From NCBI GenBank assembly GCA_037447655.1, contig JBBHKE010001759.1, positions 17,743-81,742 on the forward strand: 64,000 bases of DNA, in the 5' to 3' direction. The position numbers and the translations under genes were made by a program. This DNA comes from Zygnema cylindricum (lineage: Eukaryota; Streptophyta; Zygnematophyceae; Zygnematales; Zygnemataceae). The notes under the pieces were generated by a model. That model did no database searches, had not been told where the DNA came from, and worked only from the letters and a program-made list of their open reading frames with translations. Of this stretch, positions 54,900 to 64,000 are shown piece by piece; the stretch's first letter is position 1; each line of letters opens with the position of its first letter.

Positions 54900-56077
54900 A
54901 TGGTCTATCGCTGTCCTCCCAAGGCTTTTTCCCCTCCTCTGTCCTCTACCTCTCCCCTCTCTCTTCTTCACTATGCCTGTTTTTTTCTCCTATTTTTTTG
55001 TCCTTTCTTTCCACACGTGTTTGCCCGAATGATAACAACAGCTTCCGTCCACCAAACTGATTCCACACTAAATATGGTTTCCAATAAACTGATAACGGAA
55101 AAACACCCATGGAAATCCGCCAAGCTTGTCCCTAACAGTGCGGTTCTGTGGTTCGTAGAACACGCGGAAACTGACACTGTAATATCTCCCACTGGAAGTA
55201 AAATTTCTGCACTTGGAGATATATTAGTGTGGAACAATTCACTTTTTGATTCCTCCAATACAAAAGAAGAAGCGTACTTCTCGGTGAGGCTGCTTGTCTG
55301 TTATTTTGTCTTAGTTTTGGTGATGTGAATGTTGAATTTAAGGTTCTTTTGTCTTTTTTTGGCGGACTCAGTTGTAGGGTTAGGGTTAGGGTTTCGGATT
55401 GAGGTTTAGAGAGAACTGAAGCAAGAGGAGGAGGACAGAGAAAATGGGACGTATCTATACACACAGCCTCTTTGAGTTATTTTCTCTATCTCACTCTCCA
55501 ACTCTCCCTCTCTCTCTCTCTCTATCTCCGCATTCCCACCCCTCCCCCTCGCCCCACCCGCTCTCTGTGTATGCGTGTGTGTGTTGTCGCTGCACTTCCT
55601 CTCTCTCCATCTTCTTTGCAATTTTTCTCTCCTTCTCCCCTTTACCTCCCCCCCTCCCCCCCTCCCCCCTCCTTCCTTCCTTCCCCCCTTTTGTTGTACA
55701 TGACTGGTGATGAATGTTTTGGAGCATTTTGTCGACATCTCCTCTGGCCCGATATCCTGAAGGTTTGAAGCTTTGTAGTTCAATAAAATTGGTACTATTG
55801 GCGGTAACAGGGACATTGTTTGAGGACTGTTCCTGGTAAAGCATGGGATTGCCAATCGACACTTTTCGCGCGCTATTTCACTTTGGCTGTGAGTGGTCCT
55901 TTTTTCGATGACCGAAATAGTACACTTGCCATAGTTGGCGGTACCGGAGACTGTTGGGATGCGAGAGGATGGCTCGATATTGGACATCGCGAACAAGGAG
56001 ATAAAACTTTAGACTTTATTTTCACTGTTGTTTGTAGTCAAGGAGCTTGGAATCCGCATCGATCATTCGACTGGTAA
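54900..56077 (+). CDS. Dirigent/AOC-barrel family protein, two exons (possibly pseudogenised)
   Basis: Exon 1 54900-55283 (128 codons), intron 55284-55810 (GTGAGG...AACAG), exon 2 55811-56077 with TAA stop; phase-0 join, 216 residues. A hydrophobic segment at residues 20-41 looks like a signal peptide. Family blocks: VEHAETDTVISPTG (87-99), LGDILVWNNSLFDSSN (105-120), CLRTVPGKAWDC (131-142), LAIVGGTGD...ARGW (167-182). These match the beta-barrel shared by dirigent proteins (stereoselective phenoxy coupling in the apoplast) and allene-oxide-cyclase-like proteins. An upstream AG at 55777-55778 would add IGTIGG, which also resembles the family but leads to a stop; then the gene would be broken. 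It lies within Harbinger ends, so it may be captured. Confidence 0.55.
55370..55720. repeat. Telomere-like motif and CT-rich low-complexity tract in the intron
   Basis: GTAGGGTTAGGGTTAGGGTTT (about 55374) followed by CT-rich tracts (about 55490-55700). Long frames on both strands here (55406-55996 minus, 55444-55768 plus) are products of low complexity, not genes. Confidence 0.7.
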
Positions 56078-57487
56078 AGGTTTTCAGTCGAAGGAATTTT
56101 GGATGCAAACTTTTTGTAAATTTGTGATAGATAAGTGTACCGTGCCCTGTAAAATATTCCTTTTGTTTTGTACTTTTTTTAGTCGATCTTGGTTCGTGGT
56201 GCAAGATATTATTATGATCGTGTCTTTTATGGCCCAGAGACCATATTAGTGAAAACCGTACTTGATCATATATAGTTCACTTGACTGATAGTACTTTTTA
56301 CACCACAATATTGTATAATATGCAAATTATTTAAACATTTGTTCATAGTATTATCAAATTGTGACTTGTGTCACACAATTCAATGTCCTTCTCTTTGTAA
56401 GTTTGAGAGCATGATTTGAATCACACAAGGAATTTTCATTTTCAGTAAATCCCATCATATTTTATACAAAGAAAGAGCCCAGAAAGGGAGAATGTGATCA
56501 AATTGTTACCAATAGATTCTTCAATCTCTAAAAACAAAAATCACAATCTATTTTTAGAGGATTTTGTATCGACCCATTACAAACCTTCGTTATTGGGCCA
56601 AAATCTAAAGTGGAGCTAAGCAACAACAAACCTTAGGACCTGTACGATTTTAATAGGGCAAATGGTTCAAAAGCAAAACGATATCCTTCCATGATGAACT
56701 TTACTAAGCTCTCTGCCCCATGCTAATATAATATTACTTATGGTGCGCGTATAATATACATTATTATGCTAATATAATATGCATTGGCGTGCATATGACA
56801 CGGAGAGGAAGCTTGTAAAATAGTCATGGAACTACCATTATGCTTGCAGTACTGATAGACCTAAAAATCGAACAATCTTGAAGTCTTTTTCACCGTTCGT
56901 TGTTGCTTAACTTTGTCTTAAATTTTGGATCTATAATGAGTTCCAAGTGGGTCGATATGAAAATCTACTATTTTTATGAATCCAAAAAATTAATGCGAAA
57001 ACTTTGCACTACGCGACAGCACCTCTTCCCCGTAAACTATGTACCTCCGGATCTCCTTTTTTCCGTCTTTTCCTGCTGCACTACGCGACAGCACCTCTGC
57101 CCCGTAAACTATGTACCTCCGGATCGGGCCTGCAGCCGCTGCCAACAGCACGCATATTGGCGAAACCATAGGTGTGACCCCCCAAGGTCATCACGAGCTC
57201 CCCCGCCCTCCCCATGAAACGCTTGATTCCCAATCCCCCCATATAACGAGTTCCAAAAATCATACGCACAAACGCGCTCACACACACATAAACAATCACT
57301 GTATTCAAATAGGGCAAAGGACAAACATTTACGGCCTTCTATACAGCTATGTAAGTTCAAACTTGCCTGTGACATTGCCAAATGTTGTTGGGTATTTTTT
57401 ATAAGCTCATTTTAACTGTAAAACAGTTTGCAATGTGAAGTATTTTCTTATATTCAGTTTAACGCAGTATTTCTATGTTGTAATCGA
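56078..57487. other. Non-coding interior of the Harbinger element
   Basis: No recognised gene. A 48-bp direct repeat with CACTACGCGACAGCACCTCT lies at 57007-57054 and 57080-57127, 73 bases apart. 56720-56790 is rich in TAATATAAT. Confidence 0.5.
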
Positions 57488-59055
57488 CTTATTATAATTG
57501 TTCATGCAGCCAACAATGTGAACAGCATTTTTTTTTTATGTTCACTACACAGTGTTAAAACTATTTTCTGGGTTGCTTTCGCCTTATTATAAATGTTTAT
57601 ACAGCCAACAATCTGAACTGCATTTTTTTTTAATGTTCACTACACACTGTTTACACTATTTCTGGGTTGCTTTCGACTTATTATAAATGTTTATACAGCC
57701 AAAAATCTGAAATGCATTTTTTCTTTATGTTCACTACACACTGTTTACGCTATTTCTGGGTTGCTTTCAACTTATTATAAATGTTTAAATAGGCAACAAT
57801 TTGAACTGCATTTTTTTTTATGTTCACTACACAGTGTTTACACTATTTCTGGGTTGCTTTCAACTTATTATAAATGTTTAAACAGGCAACAATTTGAACT
57901 GCATTTTTTTTTATGTTCACTACAGAGTGTTTACACTATTTTTGGGTTGCTTTCGACTTATTGTAAATGTTTATACAACCCACAATCTGAAATGCATTTT
58001 TTTTTTATGTTCACTACACAGTGTTTACACTATTTCTGGGTTGCTTCCAACTTATTATAAATGTTTATACAGCCAACAATCCGAACTGCATTTTTTTTTA
58101 ATGTTCACTATACCGTGTTTACACTATTTCTGGGTTGCTTCCAACTTATTACAAACGTGTATACAGCCAACAATCCGAACTGCGTTCTTTTTTTCAGTTC
58201 ACTACACAATGTTGACACTATTTCTGGGTTGTTTCCGACTTATTATAAATGTTTATCTGCATTTTTTTTTATGATCACTACACACTGTTTATACTATTTC
58301 TGGGTTGCTTTTGACTTGTTGTAAATGTTTATACAGCCCACAATTTGAAATGCATTTTTTTTTTATGTTCACTACACAGTGTTTACACTATTTCTGGGTT
58401 GCTTTCAACTTATTATAAATGTTTAAACAGGCAACAATTTGAACTGCATTTTTTTTTATGTTCACTACACAGTGTTTACACTATTTCTGGGTTGCTTTCG
58501 ACTTGTTGTAAATGTTTATACAGCCCACAATCTGAAATGCATTTTTTTTTAATGTTCACTACACAGTGTTTACACTATTTCTGGGCTGCTTCCAACTTAT
58601 TATAAATGTTTATACAGCCAACAATCTGAACTGCATTTTTTTTTTATGTTCACTAGACAGTGTTTACACTATTTCAGGGATTCTTTCGGCTTATTATAAA
58701 TGTTTATACAGCCAACAATCCGAACTGCATTTTTTTTCAATGTTCACTACACCGTGTTTACACTATTTCTGGGTTGCTTCCAACTTATTATAAATGTTTA
58801 TACAGCCAACAATCCGAACTGCGTTCTTTTTTTCAGTTCACTTCACAGTGTTTACACAATTTTTGGGTTGCTTCCGACTTATTATAAATGTTTATCTGCA
58901 TTTTTTTTTTATGTTCACTACACCTTGTTTACACTATTTCTGGGTTGCTTTCGACTTATTATAAATGTTTATACAGCCAACAATCCAAACTGCAGTTTTT
59001 TTTTAATGTTCACTACACCGTGTTTACACTATTTCTGTGTTGCTTTCGACTTATA
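57488..59055 (+). repeat. Minisatellite: about 17 units of 93-95 bp
   Basis: Each unit contains CTTATTATAAATGTTTATAC, AGCCAACAATCTGAACTGCA, a T run, and TGTTCACTACACAGTGTTTAC. Two units (near 58238 and 58878) lack the same ~17 bases (after TGTTTAT). Each of these follows a unit with GCGTTCTTTTTTTCAGTTCA, about 640 bp apart, so a multi-unit block was duplicated. The unit length is not a multiple of three, and the many overlapping reading frames (57761-59100) are by-products. Confidence 0.93.
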
Positions 59056-59136
59056 AACTGGAATTGGAATATAACATTCAAAAAGGTCTACTCAAAATGA
59101 GAAATAATGTATGGATTTTAAAATTAAAATTGGCAA

Positions 59137-60348
59137 ATGTTTTTCAGGGCGGATCGAGAACAAAAAAAGCAATATTTGCTGATGATCATCCAAAAATTGA
59201 CTCTTATTTTGATGACGACCATCCAAATTGTCATGCAAACATTCTTGGCGTCTATATTTGACGACCGACAAATCCGACAAATAACGCAAACAACAATAAC
59301 GAAATTGGTGGCCGACATTACAACTAAGACACTTTATCGACAAACAAGTGCCAACCTCATTCAAATGGTTTGTATTACATTCAACCTAGGTCAACACATT
59401 GGGTAGACAAAGAGCTTCAACGTTATACCGACGAACGTTTCCGTCAACTTTTCCGCCTAAAGAAGGATACTGTGCATTTCTTGGTTAGTGAACTACGAAA
59501 TGAGTTGAACACCAACCCTCCGCCAGGCCTCCAAAATATACCTAATAGACAGTAGAGTGTGGAAAAACAGGTTTTGATTGCATTGATGAGATTAGGGCAC
59601 CAGGGAGGATTGATACGTACTTCTGAAGAGTTTGGTGTCGGAATCTCAACGGTGTGTGAAGTTTTCCGGAAGGTCATGGAAGCGATTGTTGAAAAGTTAC
59701 GACATTGGATTCGATGGCCGACAGAGGAAGAATTGCAAGATACAAAGGATTTTTTTGGGGAAAAAAGAGGGTTGCCAAACTGTGTTGGTGCTATTGACTG
59801 CACACACATTGTAATAACACTTGGGAAAGACATGTTACCGATAGACTATTTCGATGCTAAAAAAAATTATTCAACGGTAGTGCAGGCTGATGTAGACCAC
59901 CGAATGAGGTTTATAGACCTAAATTTGGGATCACCGGGATCGATTCAAGATTCAAGGGTTTTTAGAAGATCAAAATTGGGGGAATATTTCAAAGAAAAAA
60001 TGCATGCAATCGGTAGTGTTTTCCAATGGGGAAGTACTAACGTTTTTTTATACCTTGTAGGGGATGCCGGCTACGCGTTACACCCCAATCTGATAGTGCC
60101 GTACCCAAGTACACGACTAACTTCATTTCAAAAAAAAAAAAAATTTTCAGCATGCGTCACTTAGGATGGTGGTGGAGAGAGCATTTGGGAAGTTGAAATG
60201 TCAATGGAGATTTCTTTTAAAGATATTGCATCCTCAAACTGAATCGTTGGTGACATTCATTTTGGCTGCTTGTATTTTGCACAATATCTCTATTGCACGA
60301 AATGAAATGGTAGGCACACAGGCAGGTTGTTGGCAGGCAGGTAATTAA
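59137..60348 (+). pseudogene. PIF/Harbinger DDE transposase, nearly intact
   Basis: Nuclease that cuts and joins transposon ends. The main frame 59370-60164 has a single in-frame TAG at 59553-59555 and is thrown out of frame by the A-run near 60129-60141; 60166-60348 continues it. N-terminal part: RSTHWVDKELQRYTDERFRQ, then ISTVCEVFRKVMEAIVEKL. Catalytic residues: D in CVGAIDCTHI, D in LVGDAGYAL, E in VVERAFGKLK, all present. The end LVTFILAACILHNISI is the usual C-terminal block. A possible 5' exon (59137-59369) lies in another frame, with TTTTCAG before it. One stop and one homopolymer shift are the only lesions. Confidence 0.9.
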
Positions 60349-60361
60349 CAGGCAGGCAGAT

Positions 60362-60392
<31 letters not shown>

Positions 60393-60543
60393 TACTACCA
60401 ACCGCCTGCTTGTCTCCCTACCAGCCAAGTACATACATATACATCTGTATATATGCCTATAGATATGTATCTGTATGACTTATATATTTCAGGCCAAGAG
60501 GTTGGCAGACATATTATATATATCATACTATTAGGTATATCAT

Positions 60544-60596
<53 letters not shown>

Positions 60597-61179
60597 TATT
60601 TACATCTGTATATGTATATATACAGCTCTACATGTATAATTACATCTCGCTCTATATATATACATGTACACACACACATTAATATGCAAAAATACACATG
60701 TTATATAAACAAGTTTTTAAATCAGAAACACCAAAAAGCTACTACAAAACATATAAAGAAGGTACAACAATGAAGAATATGGCATTTGCTATTCATTATG
60801 AAGAAACCATAAAATACCTTACGTTGTTGCACAGAAATGTGGTTTTTTTTTCATCTTCCCGCTTGTCGCAAGCTGCCCAATGTTTTTCCCACGCCGTATA
60901 TGTGAAGGCACGTGTGTTTGAGAAAGGAGTGTTATGACAGAGAGCGTTGAGGAAGTATATGAGGGGAGGGAAGGAGGCGCTTTCACGCTTTTGCGAAATG
61001 GCGTCCGTTGGTCGTGACCCCTCCTCGGCCCCTGTACGGAAAACAGCGCACGGGATACGGTTCGTACAGGCCGTAAACGTGCATTTGGGGTATTTTTTTT
61101 GGTACTCCGCGCTCGGGAATAGTAAAAAACGTCCGGCACGTGTTACAACGTCTGCCTATTCGCTCGAATCCTGGAACTT
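60349..61179. other. Harbinger 3' interior: (AT)n and GGCAGGCA repeats, no gene
   Basis: (AT)n at 60364-60391 and (TA)n at 60546-60592; GGCAGGCA-type repeats at 60320-60360. Frames on either strand at 60698-61270 show no domain. Confidence 0.6.
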
Positions 61180-61499
61180 TATTTAAAATCACCTCGCGAG
61201 GTGATTTGATTTCAAGTTTGAAGATGAGCTGGAAGGACGTGAAAAAGTGTCGAAACGCGCTAGACGACAAACTGCATCGACCTAAACGACAAACTACAGT
61301 ACATTTAAAGTTTCACGGTAATGCATCTTGTACGGTATTAATTTCGTTTTTTTGGTACGGCTGCAGATTTTCTCGTTTTTTTCTAAGTTACAGAGGAAAA
61401 CGACAGAAAATAACTGTAACTTTAACACATGCGAAAGTACCCTAAGTTTTACAGCAAAACGATAGAAAAACCCTTACTTATGCACATGGGGACATACCC
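61180..61499 (-). repeat. Right terminal region of the Harbinger element, with duplicated end units
   Basis: The terminal 58-60 bp (61442-61499) are preceded by a diverged tandem copy (61392-61441) that ends GAAAGTACCC. A 22-bp perfect palindrome (AAATCACCTCGCGAGGTGATTT) lies at 61186-61207. The outer end is followed by TAA. Confidence 0.7.
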
Positions 61500-61502
61500 T
61501 AA

Positions 61503-63430
61503 TTTGCGCTAACGTGTAACTACAATATATTATGTACCGTAGTTTGTCGTCTTCCATTTTTTCGATACATCGCCACGTCATGCTGACTCATCTTCAAACC
61601 TAAACGTCAGCAATCTGAGGGTTGTTTTTTTGCAAAGTAACACCTCATCAGCGAATAGGAAAGGTCCGTCGCACACTTCACAAAATTCCAACATTTTCGC
61701 ACGAGGGAGAGTGCACGTTATTTTTTTATTTGTTCGTTGCTTTAATGTACAGAAAAAAAATTGCGCACATTTCAAACGATATCAACATTTTCGCACGAGG
61801 GAGAGTGCACTATTTTTTTTTTCCCGTCGAGCACATGTACGGTAAAAAATTGCGACGCTTCTCACCTTCCAATCATAGTCTTTGAAAAAGTCAACGTCGC
61901 CGTCACCTCTCCCTCTCCCTCTCCCTCTTTATTTCGTCCCCCACTCCCTAACACGACAATTTTGGTATGAAACGAAACAACTTTGAATTTGTTTTTATTT
62001 TTTACTATGTGCTTCGTTTTTTTCTGTGACAGGTCGAGACAGTAAAGACAAAAGTACGAAATCGAAAAGCCATGGCAAAAAGTTCCAGATTTACCGTAGT
62101 ACATCCACAATGTCGCAAATAAGGAAAAGGTACAGTAGACGATGTCACAAAAAACCAAACGTCTACAATGTCACATATAGTCTACAAATGTCACGATTTT
62201 AAGTGACGACTTTTGTTTTCGGAACAGCCGGAAAAGTACAGTAAATCTACCAAGAATCTTCACTAAAAAACAAAAATTTTGTCGCTAAAGTTACTGTTGC
62301 ATGGGCGTATACCCCAATGGTGTGATACCCAGTGTTGCTTCCGAGCCGGCAGCGTTTTTCACGTTTAGACGTTTAAAATGGCGTTTGAACGCGTATTAAG
62401 GTTTTTTTATTTTTTGGGCTTCGTTTTTTCGCTCATACCGTACATAATCCGTAAGATAGGTACAGTAAAAAATGACGGAAACTTTCTAAATAAATGAATA
62501 GAAAATTATAAGTTAGAGAAGAAAAAAAAAAGAAAAAAAAAGAGGCCAAAAGTGAAAAAAAGAAGCAAAGAACAAAATAACGTGTGTTTTCTCTGATTTT
62601 TTTTTTCATTTTAAATCCAATGATCTTCTACTTGGAGGTAAAGCAAGTAACCATAAAAGAAGATAAAAAAGCGTCGACTGAGACGGTTATTGAGTGTTTA
62701 AACGATTAAACGCAGTTTTGTCGGTGTTTGGCGTTTAAAACCAACACGTGTGTACCCTCAACTTCCGTTGAAAAAATGATTTCACGGGAGCTGTCCATAT
62801 CTTACCGAATCTTACCAAATCTTGACGTTGACGTGGAGCCTTCAAACCCAAGGAAAAAAAATAAAAAAAAACAAAGTTCGAGGAGAATCTGGTTGCCAGA
62901 CGTCACGCATCCGTCCGATTCAAATTGCAACGGCTAGCTTTTTTGAAAGTACAAAAAAGTAAGCGGAATAAGTAAACGGAGTAGAAAAATTTGGACGTCC
63001 AAAATCCGTAACTAACAGTTTCGCACGGAATCAGTATCCATTTCGAACTATAAGCCGTACAACACAATAGTAACGTACAGTCCAGAACAGAATCTCGATC
63101 GTGTCCGATTCGCCGTTTGAACATCAGGAGCCGCTTCAACCACAAAACGACAAAAAATAGATAGAATGTGACGTGACGACGATTTCCTGAAACGGCCAAA
63201 GCGGGAAAAATCTATTTAGTCTTTTACGGTTTAAACCGAATCTTTAATTTCGTCTCTCCCTTCTTTTTTGGAGTATTCCTCCTGTTACCTTTTTTGTCCG
63301 ATTTGTTTAAATACAAAAATTAATTATTTGAAAAGAAAATAATCCCACTCGCCGAAACATTTCCCAGACCCAATTTTCAACTGCCTCCCATTTTTTTGAG
63401 CGAATGAAATAATTTCTTGCGATATCTGGT
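61503..63430. other. Intergenic DNA with short repeats, no gene recognised
   Basis: A two-unit, 94-bp tandem repeat at about 61691-61878 (unit with TTTTCGCACGAGGGAGAGTGC), a CCCTCT tract at 61904-61926 and A/T homopolymers. Frames 62728-62937 (plus) and 62903-63199 (minus) show no known domain. Confidence 0.5.
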
Positions 63431-63459
63431 ATCCGTACGGACGGTGAGAGAACTAGACA

Positions 63460-63750
63460 GGTCTAAGAGGGAGAGGGAGAGGGAGAGGGAGAGGGAAAGG
63501 GAGAGGGAGAGGGAGAGGGAGAGGGAGAGACAGATAGAGAAAAGAAAAGTAGAGACAAGGACAAATTAAGGAAGAGAGAGGAAAGTTAGAGCAAAGGCAC
63601 GCAGAGTTAGAGAGAGGGAGAGAGAGAGAGAGAGACAGAGAGAGAGAGAAAAAGAAAGAAAGGGAGAGAGAGAACGAGAGAGAGAGAGAGGGAGAGAGAG
63701 AGAGGGGGAGAGAGAGAAAGAGCGACAGAGAGAGAGAGAAGAAAAAGGAA
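63460..63750 (+). repeat. GAGAGG hexamer array and GA-rich tract
   Basis: GAGAGG-type repeats at about 63464-63530, then an imperfect GA tract to 63750. It ends just before an ATG and could be the purine-rich 5' leader or promoter of the downstream gene. The minus-strand frame 63566-63991 is a shadow of this tract. Confidence 0.75.
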
Positions 63751-63758
63751 AAGAAAAA

Positions 63759-64000
63759 ATGGGTCTATTCTCCCGCGCCACCTCCTCCAAAATGGACTCC
63801 ACCTCCGCTACCCCTCCCTCCTCCTCCGCTCCTACCTCTCCCGTCCACTCCAATCTCACCCCCCTCCTCCGGACCTCCCATCCCCTTACCTCTCGCCCCT
63901 CCTCCTCCCGTCTTCCCGGCCCCTCCCTCCAATCCCCCACTCCCTCCTCCTCCTCCCCCCTCCTCCTCCGGCCCTCCTCTTCCTCCTCCATTCCCTCTCC
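63759..64000 (+). CDS. Possible 5' end of a Ser/Pro-rich protein gene, cut by the window edge
   Basis: Open from ATG (63759) to the window end, 80 codons without a stop: MGLFSRATSSKMDSTSATPP, then a Ser/Pro/Leu-rich low-complexity stretch. Codons favour C in third position (TCC, CCC, ACC), and base composition differs sharply from the AT-rich flank. No domain is visible. It may be a real gene start or merely C-rich low-complexity DNA. Confidence 0.35.
   Translation, partial: MGLFSRATSSKMDSTSATPPSSSAPTSPVHSNLTPLLRTSHPLTSRPSSSRLPGPSLQSPTPSSSSPLLLRPSSSSSIPS

Larger units (their letters stand above)
53628..61499 (+). mobile_element. PIF/Harbinger DNA transposon, 7.9 kb
   Basis: The left end GGGTATGTCCCCATGT (53628-53643) is repeated inverted at the right end (61484-61499). 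Each end is flanked by TAA (53625-53627, 61500-61502), the 3-bp T-W-A target duplication typical of PIF/Harbinger. Inside are a Harbinger DDE transposase (59137-60348), a dirigent/AOC-barrel gene (54900-56077) and a long minisatellite. The second Harbinger protein (Myb/SANT-like) was not found. It is larger than common Harbinger elements, mainly because of the minisatellite and the gene. Confidence 0.8.

Noticed and set aside
55374-55394. Interstitial telomere
   Set aside because: Only about three TTAGGG-like units; far too short for a telomere relic.
55406-55996. Long minus-strand frame rich in Arg/Gly/Glu, and plus-strand Ser/Pro frames
   Set aside because: They arise from the CT-rich tract in the intron of the barrel gene.
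57488-59055. CRISPR-like regularly spaced repeats
   Set aside because: The whole 94-bp unit is repeated with no unique spacers; it is an ordinary minisatellite in a eukaryotic transposon.
57761-59100. Many overlapping open frames with Cys/Phe/Tyr-rich repeats
   Set aside because: They are the three frames of the minisatellite, whose unit is not a multiple of three; no start, domain or codon signal supports coding.
63566-63991. 141-codon minus-strand frame
   Set aside because: It is Glu/Arg/Gly and Ser/Leu low complexity, complementary to the GA tract and C-rich region; the plus strand has the better start.

Overview
The window is eukaryotic and TE-dominated: nearly every recognisable coding region belongs to a transposable element. 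Copia (Ty1) and Ty3/Gypsy LTR retrotransposons with initiator-Met-type primer sites (TGGTATCGGAGC), a PIF/Harbinger DNA transposon and a gene of the plant dirigent/AOC-barrel type point to the green-plant lineage (land plant or streptophyte alga). I cannot name the species. Most element reading frames are broken by stops and frameshifts.

Left part (1-8165). The tail of a decayed Copia element (A) ends in a truncated LTR that abuts an inverted, complete LTR plus primer site, giving a 330-bp-arm hairpin. Next comes a fragment of a Gypsy element on the minus strand (X') carrying a cytosine-5 DNA methyltransferase (DNMT) domain, then an internally deleted Copia (E).

Centre (8166-41895). One Copia element (D; 504-bp LTRs, 5-bp duplication GCACC) has been blown up to 33.7 kb by nested insertions. 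Gypsy Y (10628-18445, duplication GATGG) sits in D's protease region. Gypsy X (21077-41014, minus strand, duplication GACT) sits in D's RNase H gene, and removing it restores D's reading frame. Copia C (22591-30216, minus strand, duplication AAGTG) sits inside X near its 3' end. X is the most notable element: read 5'->3' on the minus strand it is LTR - telobox-rich leader - Gag - zinc knuckles - aspartic protease - DNMT3/DRM-like DNA methyltransferase - reverse transcriptase - RNase H - integrase - PHD finger - LTR. It thus carries a DNA-methylation writer and a chromatin-reader module in one retrotransposon.

Right part (41896-64000). A truncated Y/Z-type LTR and a tRNA-like sequence precede Gypsy Z (43510-51356), a close relative of Y with which it shares several nonsense and frameshift lesions. 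After a second tRNA-like sequence and a Harbinger transposase remnant comes a 7.9-kb PIF/Harbinger transposon (53628-61499, terminal repeats GGGTATGTCCCCATGT, target duplication TAA). It holds an almost intact DDE transposase, a 17-copy ~94-bp tandem array and a two-exon gene for a dirigent/AOC-barrel protein. The window ends in GA-rich repeats and the possible 5' end of a Ser/Pro-rich gene.

All identities are by eye from motifs; no database search was possible.
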